Assembly: GCA_020809705.1 (NCBI GenBank)
Contig: CP085832.1
Coordinates: 2,418,001-2,482,000 of the forward strand
From: Calonectria ilicicola
Taxonomy: Eukaryota; Ascomycota; Sordariomycetes; Hypocreales; Nectriaceae
Length of the DNA: 64,000 bases
Direction of reading: 5' to 3'
Part shown: positions 1 through 10,495 of the stretch, piece by piece
Position numbering within the stretch: the stretch's first letter is position 1
Layout: every line of letters begins with the position of its first letter
The notes under the pieces: model-generated
What the model was told of the DNA's origin: nothing
Database searches by the model: none
What the model saw: only the letters and a program-made list of their open reading frames with translations
Translations under genes and position numbers: made by a program

Positions 1-406
1 TCAGGGACCAGTTGCGTCGATACGCTATTTCCAAGTTTCGAACCGAATTTTCAAACTCGTTGCAGATCCCTTCAATTCTTTTGGGGTCCAATTTTGCCCA
101 AGTACCAAAGATGCGGATCAACTGCGCGCCATCTGACACGATATTTTGGTTGTAGGTTACATCGCCAGATATTTCGGTCGCATGAACGGCGCCATGAAAT
201 CTAAGAGGCGTAGGAAGATTGATCCGGATTGTCTCATCGATGTTTTCGTATGATAAAATAATACGGTCGCTAGTAAATTTGGAAGTTACGAGGTGCTCGT
301 TTATCAAACAGGCTGCTACCCGTGATAGCGACGCACGTTCTGCTCGATGTCTTTCCCGTGATTTAGACACGGGGAAAGTAATAACTTCGGAAAGCAATGA
401 TCCCAT
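1..406 (-). CDS. N-terminal part of a probable second NIS siderophore synthetase (IucA/IucC-like), cut by the window edge
   Basis: An open frame runs from an ATG at 406 to the left edge without a stop, about 135 codons, so the gene is partial. The layout resembles the N-terminus of the neighbouring synthetase: a helical segment with AACLINEHLV (compare LLAQLVNEGL in the neighbour), a beta-rich stretch ending in a Pro-Leu run, then a Trp-Ala-x-Leu-Asp-Pro segment and a helix with EFENSVRNLE, which corresponds to the LAQELQNAAANQ helix of the neighbour. The catalytic GHPxHP and HGQN motifs would lie outside the window, so the family call is inference from this partial similarity. It is divergent from the complete synthetase and shares its 490-bp spacer, as expected of co-regulated genes. 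It could instead be an unrelated hypothetical protein; the frame itself is convincing. Confidence 0.6.
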   Translation of the reverse strand, partial: MGSLLSEVITFPVSKSRERHRAERASLSRVAACLINEHLVTSKFTSDRIILSYENIDETIRINLPTPLRFHGAVHATEISGDVTYNQNIVSDGAQLIRIFGTWAKLDPKRIEGICNEFENSVRNLEIAYRRNWSL

Positions 407-897
407 GACAAATGCTCTAAAAAGCGAGGATGGGTGAACGTGGAGCGAAAGTTGGCCCTAATTCGCCATGGCCGGAGGCATGACTTAAAAGCCAATTGGG
501 TCAGTATGTGGTATTCTCCGAGAAAACGCACCATGACATAATTTCCACGTCGGTGAGTATTTTTTAGGGGTTCGTTTGCCGGATGGTACAGGACGGGATA
601 TAGCGTCGTCAGCCACGCGCCAGCTAAGGAAATCAGCCAATAGTCAAGAGCATACATCTAATTCAAATTCAGACAACACATAGCACTAACTGGCTTGGTC
701 ATGCTGCAGGATAAGCGTGCGATATTCCATGTTCCTGTGAGGGTGGCGGCAAAGCGTAAGCCCCATCAATGGTAGTCATGCCGATTTCCCGTCAGGACGT
801 GTCCATAAACCTACAGTGTCAATTTTAATTAACGTGTCCTATCCATACTCTCTTCTTTTTTTTTACCTTCGTAATAAGCTCATAATAATTTCTGATA
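407..897. promoter_or_regulatory. Divergent promoter between the two siderophore-synthetase-like genes
   Basis: This 491-bp spacer separates two head-to-head start codons. It contains CCAAT boxes at 492-496 and 637-641, a GATAAG at 710-715, a T-rich tract at about 853-864 and a TGATAA just before the right-hand start. CCAAT-binding complex/HapX and GATA-type repressors are the usual iron regulators in ascomycetes, so the content fits iron control, but short motifs like these occur by chance. No TATA box was assigned. Confidence 0.4.
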
Positions 898-898
898 A
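890..898 (+). promoter_or_regulatory. Candidate siderophore-GATA (SreA/SRE-type) site
   Basis: TTCTGATAA matches the published siderophore-GATA consensus ATCWGATAA at 8 of 9 positions; only the first base differs. Its last base is the A of the synthetase start codon, so a bound repressor would sit at the translation start or leader. Function is inferred. Confidence 0.35.
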
Positions 899-2842
899 TG
901 ACGGCTCAATCCAGGACTGAAGTGGCTCGCTTCGAAACCACCAGGCGCCTTTTAGCGCAGCTTGTAAATGAAGGCCTCTGCTCTGCAACTTTGGAGTCCA
1001 CCGCAACAGACCACGCGCCGTGGCTTTGCCTGACAAGTCTCAAGAATTCTTCTGAGGGCGCGCGCATGATCAAGGTATGCTTCATCTCGGAAAGAGTAAC
1101 GCTAGATGCCAGTGGCCGGGTCGTCTCGTTGATCCGACCGCATCAATTGAGCGCACCTGTGCTATTGGAGTGCGATAATGAATCATCCTGTATGGAATTA
1201 GATCCAGGAGTGCTTTTCCAGTCAATATTTCCTTGGTTTGGAGACGATGATGACCAAGTCAAAAGCATGGGAGAGCAACTTGCACAAGAGCTTCAGAATG
1301 CAGCTGCAAACCAAGGTATAAACTGAACCACGCAGCCATTCGTGGCTCTTTCGCTAAACTTGGTTAGAAACTTGGCTTGAAATTGAGTCACAGCTTCCTC
1401 AATTGGATTTATTTAGTCCAGCGATCCAGTGGGAGAGAATTTTGACAACTGGCCACCCAACCCACCCTGTAAGCCATTGATTAAGTCGTGATACCTAGCA
1501 AAAATTTAACATGATATCCAAAGCTTCACAAAACACTTTACACACAACCTCCCTTGCCACAAATTGTCCCCGAGAAAATATGGCAAATGGTGTCTCCCGA
1601 AATTACTTTCCTCTCCGTGCCGCGCTCTCAGGTCCGCATATCTGGGCCATTCGAGAAGGTTTTAAATGATCTGCTACAAAGACTAAACATCGCTGGCTGC
1701 CCAGAGGATCGTGTGATAATTCCTAGTCTCACGCAACAGCAACCTGCAATTCTCTCTCGCTTTTTAGATGTGCAGGTGGTGGGTTCAGATCAAGCGCTGG
1801 CACAAGCTTCAATGCGCACCCTGAATCTCCGACCTGAGTTGCAATTCAAGTATCACTTGAAGCTTTCATTAGCTTGCCAGATCACTTCTGCCTTTCGCAC
1901 TATCACCCCATGGACCGTTCTAGGTGGAGCTGAAATTTCTGATCTGCTTGAAAAGCTTCTGCCGCCAGATATGTGGGTTTTCCGGGAAGTTGCTGGAGTG
2001 ACTGGGGCGCAGTCCGACTTCAATGAAGCTCGTCATCTTTCTTGCATCTTCCGCGAGGATTTGGAATTGCGAGCTAATCAACAAAATGAATCCTTGATTA
2101 TTGCATCTGCCTTCAGTCAACGCCCGGCCATCTACTCCAAGAAGTGGCCGACCGGATCACTCATCCCAGTTGAAGGAAAGAAGGAATGGTTTCAAAAGTA
2201 CGCTACCTCCTAGATCTGCCCAAGCGTGTTTCTTTTCTAATCAATGCATCTAGGTACATATCTTGTCTGCTCAAATTGACACTGGTTCCCTTGGTGAACC
2301 ATGGCATTGGTCTTGAAGCCCATGGTCAAAATATCTGCGTCCGCATCTGTAGGGAAACTAAAGAAGTCAAGGGCTTTGCAGTCCGCGACTTTGGGGGGAT
2401 AAGACTACACATTCCCACACTGCGCGATCAGGGGTTCGAAATTCACACCATTCCCCCCGGCGCTGCCACAATGACTGACAGTCTTCACGACGTGTGGAGT
2501 AAAGTTCATCATTCCTTATTTCAAAACCACCTGGGCTACCTTCTGGATTCCCTGGGTCTCGAGGAGCAAGGGGGTTGGGAAATGGTCAGAAAAACAGTCA
2601 AAGACATATTGCAGCCTGATAATAAGCCACTCTCTCCACAGGCAGCTCAGCTATATGAATTTTTGATGGCCGAGACAATGCCTTTCAAGTGCTTTTTGAG
2701 AATGAAAATGGTGGGAAAATACCGAGATGTAAGTTTTTCCTGTCGTCCAAAAAAACAAAACTAAAACGTCCATTACTATTGAGACTAACTTATGACCGGG
2801 TAGTACGTCGAGAGGCAACTTCCTAATGTGCTTGTTTCTTGA
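898..2842 (+). CDS. NRPS-independent siderophore (NIS) synthetase, IucA/IucC family, five exons
   Basis: Exons are 898-1315, 1422-1468, 1524-2197, 2254-2728 and 2804-2842. They give 1653 nt and 550 aa, the normal family length, and all four introns (106, 55, 56 and 75 nt) close in phase. The family adenylates a carboxylate such as citrate and condenses it with an amine or hydroxylamine to build a siderophore. Visible signatures in order: GHPTHPLHKT across the 47-nt exon 2/exon 3 junction (the GHPxHP nucleotide-binding motif), VRISGPFE, LSLACQITSAFRTI (the ITSAxRT segment), GIGLEAHGQN in the C-terminal half, and a C-terminal KYRDYVERQL helix. The residue usually Arg after HKT is Leu here. The start ATG fits the N-terminal family length. 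Substrate and product cannot be told from sequence. The protein is probably cytosolic. Bacterial origin is likely for the family, but the introns show long residence in a fungus. Confidence 0.9.
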
Positions 2843-3216
2843 GGTTTAAGTTATAACGATCAAGCCATGCTATAGATTTTCTCTGCAAGGGTCAGTATCA
2901 GCAGAACCCGTTACTAAGAAAGTACACCAGTAGATTACCGTAGTCACGTCGTCAAATTGAAATATTTTACGAAAAGCACTGCAGCTTACGACACATATAT
3001 GCTAAAATTGCGTTTTTTCTGAGGCTAATTCCAGGGGAGTTTCAAATGTCGCTAAAGTGAAGTGGTTCGTCAAAGTGAATATGCAGAGCATTCCTAATAC
3101 TTTGATGAATGTTTAACTTCCCTGACAGTCATCTCCATGTTTCTTAGCGGGCTTTTTGACCTTCTAGAGTGTGCGAAATGAATCCTGAATTCACAAATAA
3201 CATGTGGCTTGAGGTA
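2843..3216. other. Intergenic spacer, convergent
   Basis: This stretch lies between the 3' ends of the NIS synthetase (+) and the GNAT gene (-). It is AT-rich; no ORF or RNA gene is seen. It presumably holds both 3' UTRs. Confidence 0.6.
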
Positions 3217-3888
3217 TCACTTCCTATCAGATCTCCTGTTCCTATCCAACCATAAAGCCATAATTATTCCTGATCGGGTTGTATGCTTCTCACTCAATTC
3301 GCCTTTCGGTAGTAGATCCTGGTCACCATTTGCCATCAGAGCCTCCGCCAGTGTGCATAACCCTGTCTGTTTAAATCCCAACGATTTATACATGCCAAGT
3401 GTGACTAAATTATCGGGCTTGACCATAATGCGAATCACAATCCCATCATCGTTTTTGTAAAAGTTCGAGGTGAGGAAGTCAAACGCCGTCTGGCATAGTT
3501 TCTTGCCTATACCCTTGCCCCGATGACTAGGCAATGTGTAGAGACTTAGCATCTGCCATTTTCCCGCTTCTTTATCATACTCTGAGTTCTGCTGCCCAGA
3601 TTCTTCAGGGAGCTGAAATTCCTCAGCCGAGAGGGGGCCTCGGAGTGTGACTTGAGCGACCCATTCGGCTTTGCCCTCGGATGTATCGATGCAGACAAAC
3701 GTCTCCTTTCCTAGCGTCTGAATGCGCGATACCCATACTTCGTCCGGGAATTGGGATTCGATTTCGTACGTCGATGAAAAAGCTTCCGGTGATTGGCCGA
3801 GCGCCTGGAGCCGCAAAGACTTATATTTAGCTGCTAATAATGCCACCTCGGTTTCAGACGAGTCGACTCTTGAAAATTGGTATTCCAT
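3217..3888 (-). CDS. GNAT-family N-acetyltransferase
   Basis: This is a single-exon gene of 223 aa. The start at 3888 was chosen because family similarity begins there; the frame stays open upstream to 4176, but that extension looks like translated leader. The fold signature is clear: the acetyl-CoA binding motif SHRGKGIGKKL at about residues 121-131 (R/QxxGxG/A) after a beta strand with WQMLSLYTLP, and the motif-B segment MYKSLGFKQTG at about 166-176. It transfers an acetyl group from acetyl-CoA to an amine; the acceptor is unknown. It converges with the NIS synthetase and shares a strand with the regulator upstream. Hydroxamate NIS pathways such as aerobactin use an acetyltransferase (IucB), so a pathway role is possible. 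However, the sequence resembles generic fungal GNATs rather than IucB/SidF-type acylases, so the link is only contextual. Confidence 0.85.
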   Translation of the reverse strand: MEYQFSRVDSSETEVALLAAKYKSLRLQALGQSPEAFSSTYEIESQFPDEVWVSRIQTLGKETFVCIDTSEGKAEWVAQVTLRGPLSAEEFQLPEESGQQNSEYDKEAGKWQMLSLYTLPSHRGKGIGKKLCQTAFDFLTSNFYKNDDGIVIRIMVKPDNLVTLGMYKSLGFKQTGLCTLAEALMANGDQDLLPKGELSEKHTTRSGIIMALWLDRNRRSDRK

Positions 3889-4192
3889 AGTATGTTTTCT
3901 GTGATCTTGTGGCGTGATTACCAAGTTGATGTGACGGTTTATTGTGATGTGTAGAGATGCGGTGTTGAGTTGAAATAAACTTCCAATCGGTGCCGGTTTA
4001 AATAATATGGAGGTGATGCCAAGCGGCAGAAGAATGCCGAAAATTCGGCCGAATTTTGAAAAGGGGCGATGACCAATGACTGAGCAGTTCCACTTTCGGC
4101 CATCCCCCCAGAGAAGATGCATGGTGTCCACTATCTCGCGACGAGGCTGGAATTGCCGTTTCCTATCTAAAAACAATCTCTACTTTTCAATC
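3889..4192. other. Spacer between regulator and acetyltransferase genes
   Basis: This stretch holds the leader and promoter of the GNAT gene and the 3' end of the Zn2Cys6 gene, both on minus. No separate gene is supported. Confidence 0.6.
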
Positions 4193-6609
4193 CTAGCCTT
4201 GATGATGTGCGCTCAGCCCTCTCATTAAATTCTGGAAAAAGTTTGTATCAACACCTTGAAAAGTCCATTCTTCGTCATAACCGTCGAAATATGAAGAGTT
4301 TTGTTGTTGCAAATTTGGATCTGAAGCGCAAGAAACTTCTGTACTTGGCACAATATCTTTCTCAATGTCCCTTCTAAGTTCAGATCCATGGGAAAGAGGT
4401 AGTTCAGGGGTTCCGCTATGCATTGAGAGATTTGACTCTGGTTGCATAGCGGAGAACCTGGTCCCCGTTTGACGATCATCCCGTCGGTTTTGTGTCTCCC
4501 TCTCCGAAAAGCCGATATCACGAGATTCCGTCTGAGGCGATACCTTCAATATTTTACCCGCAGGTGCAATTTTAATGGTGCCAAAGTGTGCAATACGGAT
4601 GATTAGAGCAGAAGAATCGTCGTTCAAGTGCGCATTTGGGGGGTTAGAGGTAGCCACATTCTCGGCAAGATCTGATTCCGGCGGAATTGGTCCTTCTTCT
4701 GCCTCGAGACTTCTTGTGCTGTACTTGCTACCCTCCGAGGCCTTTTTCTCGACCTCTAGTAGTTGAGATAGCAGCTGGGCTGATTTTCGCGGTAAAGGGT
4801 CTATATTGTGCTCAGTGAGCTGTTGCAATATCTCAATGACTTGTTCGACCATTCCGCGATCACTTAGCCTCTGGTGAGCTATAAAGCTATCACCAGCATG
4901 TTGATTTGCGTTTACATGAGCCAAAACTAGTGCCATTGCCGCTGTTAATGCAAAAAAGTCGACAAATTTGTAAAACAGCGCTATTTTGTTGAAAGAACGA
5001 ATTGCAATAAAACGGGTTAGTACTTCGCGGCTAGAAGTGACGCATGTCACCCTGTTATAGATATATTTGGGATCTATAGATGCACGAAGCATGAATGGTA
5101 GGTGAAGCTGATTTACAAGACTATAGTGAAACAACTGGTTGATAAGTCGGATCATCTCCCAGAAGACTTCTTCTCGGTTCTGGTTGCTTGCCAAATTAGC
5201 CATGTTCGGCGGGAGCCACCAACGAGACGGCATTATTTGAGCCAGCTTCTGGATCTCAATGTCAATTTCTCTAGTTTTTGACACGTCGTGAGATGAAACC
5301 AAACCCTTTTGGTTGCGTTCGAGGATCTGGGAGGCTATGATACAATGTTTTCTCTCAAGTTGACCGAGAGGTATGTCTGCGGCCAATGCAAGTCCACTCG
5401 CAAACCCACAGTCAGGGGAACCATGCGACAAGCCAAGCATGAGACAAAGGTATCTGTCTATGCTAAGAAGGCGGAACCAGACAAATTTCGAGTCTACCAT
5501 ACTGGTGGGATCAAGCACCTTCAGAGCACGGTTCTTGCCATTAATACCCATTAACTCAGCAAACGTCATGGCTCGGCGGATTGTTAGCCATGCGCGCCTA
5601 AGATTTCCACTGTTTGCTTGGAAAAACCCTTCTAACATCAAGCATTCTATACCTTCGATGCATTCGATGAGCTCTTCATTGACGATAACAAGGCTAGAAG
5701 TAGTCTCAATCAATCTCGACATCATTTCCGATGGGTTTTCTGACAATCCAACAGCTTGACCACGGTGAATGCATTGAAGAGATGTCGCAAGGAGGAGCAT
5801 ATACCTGGCCATAAGAACTGGGTGAGTGCCAGGCAGGGGCAAAGCGGCCGACTTTTCAGGCGACTTGTACCCATCGCGTGCAAGGTGAGAATGGGACCGA
5901 ATTAACATTTGGTGAAAGAATATTGCAATCCCCCCGCTATATTCACATATTAATTTGGTATCCTTGGCAGAAGGCAGCGCGGCTTGCAGCTTTGTGGATA
6001 TCCATTGAAATTTATCTGGGCAGGAGGTGTTTGAGACGGGACTGGATGCATGGTTATTCGTAATTTGAGAAGCTGGTGTGTCATCCTCACTCGTAATTCC
6101 TTCAAATTGCTCATTCAAGGTCTGGTCATGAAAAACAAGTTAGATCTCTTATCTTGTTGGCGATAATCTCAACGAACCGGCAGAGGGACATGCCCTGGTT
6201 GTGCTCCGGAGACCCGCAAATCATTGGTCGTGATCCCTTGTTGAAGTGTACACAAGCTTGAGGCGTTGTCCAATGTGTTCAACTCAGACCTTGCTCTATC
6301 CCGCAAGAATACAACATCCTGTGATAATTGTTCGAGCAGCCGTTCAACTTTCTCCATTCGCTCATTAGTTTGAGCATGATGGTCTACAAATTGGGGTGCT
6401 TCCTCTGGGAGTGCGAGATCTTGGCTGATGCATTTCGCGCCACGGCGGTGGCATTCCTTGCACATTGCATCCGTGTGTGTGCAAGGAATGCACTTGACCT
6501 TTCGCCGCTTGCACTCCCAGCAACTTCGGGTGCCCTTGCGAGTCTTTCGCTTCCTCGGAGAATCTGGTTCATTCGGCCGAGGCCGTCGCAAGGTATCAGT
6601 AGCATCCAT
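4193..6609 (-). CDS. Zn(II)2Cys6 fungal-type transcription factor
   Basis: Exons are 6609-6178 and 6121-4193, giving 786 aa. The 56-nt intron has a non-consensus GTTCGT donor but a good ctaac branch site and CAG acceptor, and it is phase 0. A basic tract (RKRKTRKGTR) precedes a zinc cluster at residues about 30-60, C-x2-C-x6-C-x9-C-x2-C-x6-C, starting CWECKRRKVKC. This is the canonical DNA-binding domain. A short coiled-coil-like segment follows (MEKVERLLEQLSQDVVFL). The long second exon resembles the fungal_trans middle homology region, with a Ser/Asp-rich C-terminus. The gene probably acts in the nucleus as a pathway regulator. It sits between the siderophore-like genes and the NLR gene, so it is a candidate local regulator of the cluster; no target site can be assigned. 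An in-frame ATG at 6672 is possible, but 6609 gives a more typical N-terminus. Confidence 0.88.
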
Positions 6610-7489
6610 CTTCTGTATGGATAAAAGGACTGCCCAGCGAATTATGATGTCAAGCTGGGTCATTTCAATCATTCCGCCGAGTCGGCGGAATGGTGAGGCG
6701 CCTTACCGTATTGAGCGAACAATCAACGGAGACCCCGTGACTAGCGTTTGATAGCGATTAGAATCGTTCCCATCGCCCATAATGTGTCAGTCCAGCACCT
6801 AATTAGGGCTCTTGGCTTATTGTTTGTGCGCCCAAGTATCCGCAAACGCTACGATGTGGTTCCCCAGTTCCCAATGGCACATCGAAACCCACCAACAACT
6901 CTGCCATGGATAAATTTCCAGATACAGCCTCACTATTCACATGGGTCCCACAAGGATGGTTTTATATTTAAATCTGAGACTCAATTTGTATTCAGTTCCA
7001 TAATTGTCCTTTTATCGCAAAACTTCCTACGTTATAAAATCCCGAACAAACATCATCATGAAAGTTCTTCATTTTGGAGTACGATATTTTTACATTGGGT
7101 TCTATGATAAATTTAACGTCTTAGGAGTCTGGCAAACCAATTACTGGCTCACTACAAAATGCTCATGACTGGTCTATTTTTTTTTTTTCCCATCTCTCGT
7201 GATGGATATGATTATGAGAGGCTATCTTTTCAGAACGATGTGCCTCGGCTAAAGCACTGCAACCACGCCGATGTGTCGCAGCTTACTTACATTCCCCTTT
7301 GGGTATTGTGGCGCAGTAACTTAGTTCGAGGCTGTACTGTGAGGCCAGCCTGCTTACTCGCTACGCCTCATTCACTAACAGTCTAGTATTTTAGCTGGCC
7401 AGCTGAGAATCTCACATTGTTGCCGTATCCAATATCTAAAATTTGCAGCATCTTTTCTCAAATCGCGACCATAGACACGCACCTCCGCC
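6610..7489. other. Divergent intergenic region, regulator / NLR
   Basis: This is 880 bp between two divergently transcribed genes. No coding sequence is supported. It is AT-rich around 6960-7200, with a short T run at about 7178-7188. It presumably contains both promoters. Confidence 0.6.
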
Positions 7490-10400
7490 ATGGCCGAAGC
7501 ATTCGGTCTCGCTGCTGGGATCCTGCAGGTTGTGGATTTCGGCAGACAATTTGTTTTAACAGCACGAAGGCTCTATCTGTCAGGAGCAGAGGGCTTGGAC
7601 AGTCTCTCAGATCTTCAACTCTCCGCCGCAAATCTTAGGAATGTTTTGAATGTTCTTATCCACCACTCGCAGGATGATGCAGGAAACATGAGCGACATCG
7701 ATAATAGCACTCTGATTAAAGAATGCGCGGGTACTTTGTCAGAGATGCTAGAAGTATTAGACAAGATCCAAATCCCGGCGAAGGGAATGAAGCGAGAAGC
7801 CGTTGTTGCCGCGTTCAAGACGCTCTGGAAAAAGGAAAAAATAAACGCCCTCCAGGACCGACTCGACAAATTTAACAAACAACTGACGTTAAACTTGATC
7901 ATCTCGTTGAGGTAAGCAGGAAATCCGTTGATACATTGTCATCGATGCCAACCCTCATATAGAACACATGCCACGACCTCAATACAGAATCAACACCAAA
8001 TCCTCGAGAGACTGGCCCAGCTTACGGGCAATAAAAACCCAATTAATCATGACACTTCTTTGCTCAATAACGGCTTCGGGTCCGTTGTAATAGACTACCT
8101 GACCGAGCCACTTCAAGAATCAAGTCGCGACGCCGGAAAGGTTTATCTTCGCCAAGAATTAGTCAAAGCCGTGTATGAAAGGGAGAGAGATGGCGATGCC
8201 TCATCAAAAATCCACATTTTTGACAAAAACCGAGAGAGACTTAATGAGGTATTCTTAGCCCATCTGTATTATCCAGGTCATCGAGATCGAGAGTTGCGAA
8301 TTCCCGAGGCGCACCAAAAAACGTTTCGCTGGATATTTGACGACCCAAAGGACAACGGCGCACATTGGTCGAGCTTCAAAAGCTGGCTCGAGTCAGACGA
8401 TCAGGTCTATTGGATTACTGGAAAGGCGGGAGCTGGCAAATCGACGTTGATGAAATTCGTCACTCAACCTGATAAAGCTTCTGTCGAAGGATCACATCAA
8501 GAGCCCCGCTGCGCAACTTATTTAAACAACCGATCCGGGGAGAAGCCCTATGTTCTATCCTCCTTTTACTTTTGGGCTGCAGGCTCACCCATGCAGAAAA
8601 GGGTACATGGGCTGTTTTTAACCGTGCTTGCTCAGCTTTTGCGCGCATATCCCGAGGCTATTCCTCATGCCTCGCCGAGTACATGGGAAGCCTTGTCCCT
8701 TTTTGATGAATCACCCAGGGCGTTTACGCCGGATGAAGTTGCCGCCATGTTTCGTCGCACAATAATACACATTGACTCGTTGGCGACGCCTGTTTTGTTC
8801 ATCGACGGCCTAGACGAGTTTGATGGTGATCATCAAGGGTTAATCTCACTGCTCCATGATATTGTATCCAACTCGTCTACAAAGCTTTGTGTCGCTAGTC
8901 GCCCCTGGGTAGAGTTTGAAAAGGCATTTGAATTCAAGCCGAGTCTCCGGCTCGAGGATCTCACATATTCCGATATCAAGAATTATGTCAGGAGTAGATT
9001 TCTGAGCGACGAATCCTTCAACAGCCTTGCGCGGAGGGATCCCGGATTTTCGGCCACGCTGATTGAGGACGTTGTTGTCAAGGCATCAGGAGTGTTTCTC
9101 TGGGTCCAACTTGTTGTGAGCTCCTTGCTAACCGGCATTCGATTTGGCGATCGCATCAAGGATCTTAAAGAGCGGCTTGACCTTCTGCCTCCGGATTTGG
9201 AAAAGTTGTATGAAGGGATCCTGGATAGCTTTGATCCTTTTTATCGGAGGCATGCTGCAGAGTACTTCGCGATTATCAGATCATGTCCGGAGCCTCCTCG
9301 TGCTCTACTTCTATCCTTTGCTGATGAAGAGGACCCGGTCGCATTCGCTCTGGAAATGGAAAACAATGCCATGTCGACAGTGGAGATTTCTAATCGAGTC
9401 AACGATATGAGGCTCAGGGTCAATAGTCGATGCAAGGGGCTCCTCGAGCTGGACAGGCCCAATCAAAGGATTGGTGAATCATCGACCCATACGAGCGAAT
9501 GCACTGTTCATTATTTGCATAAAACGGTAAAAGATTACATTGATAGCAAAGACGCGCAGAGAAAGCTGGAAAAAATCCCCGATGATGCACACTTGAAGCT
9601 TCTCGCAGCCAATCTCGCATTGTTCAAGGCCCTCCGCTTTCAAGAGCCTGGCGCATATAATTCCATGATGGAAATTTACATGTATCATGCAGCCAGAGTT
9701 CGCTCCGAGCACGCTGTTGATGTCATCAAACTCATGGATGCATTTTTTCGAACCACCGTATCCAAGGCAATTGTGATACCAGCTCCTTCGGAAGTGCGCG
9801 ACCACCCGTGGGTGATGACTCTCGCGAACCGGTTTCTTTGCCAAGCCGCCAAATTTGGGGTTTATCAGTACGTCGGCGTTAAATCAAAAGACAACTGCCT
9901 AATTCTCGATGAGGACAACAAGATTGGAAGGAGTCGCATTGCGAGGAGACTCGTAAAATTAGTCTCAAAGTTATCCCAGCCTGGCGGTATGGATTACCCC
10001 CTACTCTTGCTTCCAATTGAGACTATCAAGCCCTGGGACGATTTCACATTAAAAACGGTAGAAGCTATTCTTAACAAGGGAGGAAACCCCAATTACACGT
10101 TTGACTTTCACTACTGCGCTAGAGTGAAATCTCCAACGATTTGGAAAGTGGTTCTCGCAAGAGTCATTTGCGCATTTGCTCATAAATCCGTCTATACGGG
10201 AGACCGAGACGTGTTGGGCAAAATTTGCCGATTAATGATCAATCACGGCGCCGTCATTAATAGACTTGTTATTGATGATGCCCTGGAAATATTGGCAGAT
10301 AATATTGTTGTTCGAAAGGGAACTATTTTATGGAAGTATAGGAGCGATCACTGGTATAATATCGAGAATGCTGGTGAGATAAAGCGAGTCGTATTCGATG

Positions 10401-10495
10401 CTCTGAAACGTCTCAAAGTGGATCGAACATGCTTGGTTATTGAAATGGAGCAAGAATATGCGTTGGATGCGTCAAGGAACGAGTATCAGATGTAA
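7490..10495 (+). CDS. NACHT-domain NLR-like (STAND NTPase) protein
   Basis: Exons are 7490-7911 and 7963-10495, giving 984 aa; the 51-nt intron splits an Arg codon. Residues 1-140 form the helical N-terminal domain common in fungal NLRs (starting MAEAFGLAAGILQVVDF). The NACHT NTPase follows: Walker A GKAGAGKST near residue 293 and Walker B PVLFIDGLDEFD near residue 417. After it comes the HYLHKTVKDYI motif that typically ends the winged-helix region in this fungal group. The C-terminal 300 residues show only weak ankyrin-like traces (for example NKGGNPNYTF and MINHGAVINRL), with no clear array. Fungal NLRs act in non-self recognition and regulated cell death; that role is inferred. The gene stands alone, with no partner effector gene nearby. 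Confidence 0.88.

Noticed and set aside
316..657. 113-aa minus-strand frame overlapping the left-edge gene
   Set aside because: It is out of frame with the better-supported partial synthetase frame that starts at 406.
3889..4176. N-terminal extension of the GNAT frame
   Set aside because: Family similarity starts at Met 3888; the extension lies in the spacer and lacks conserved features.
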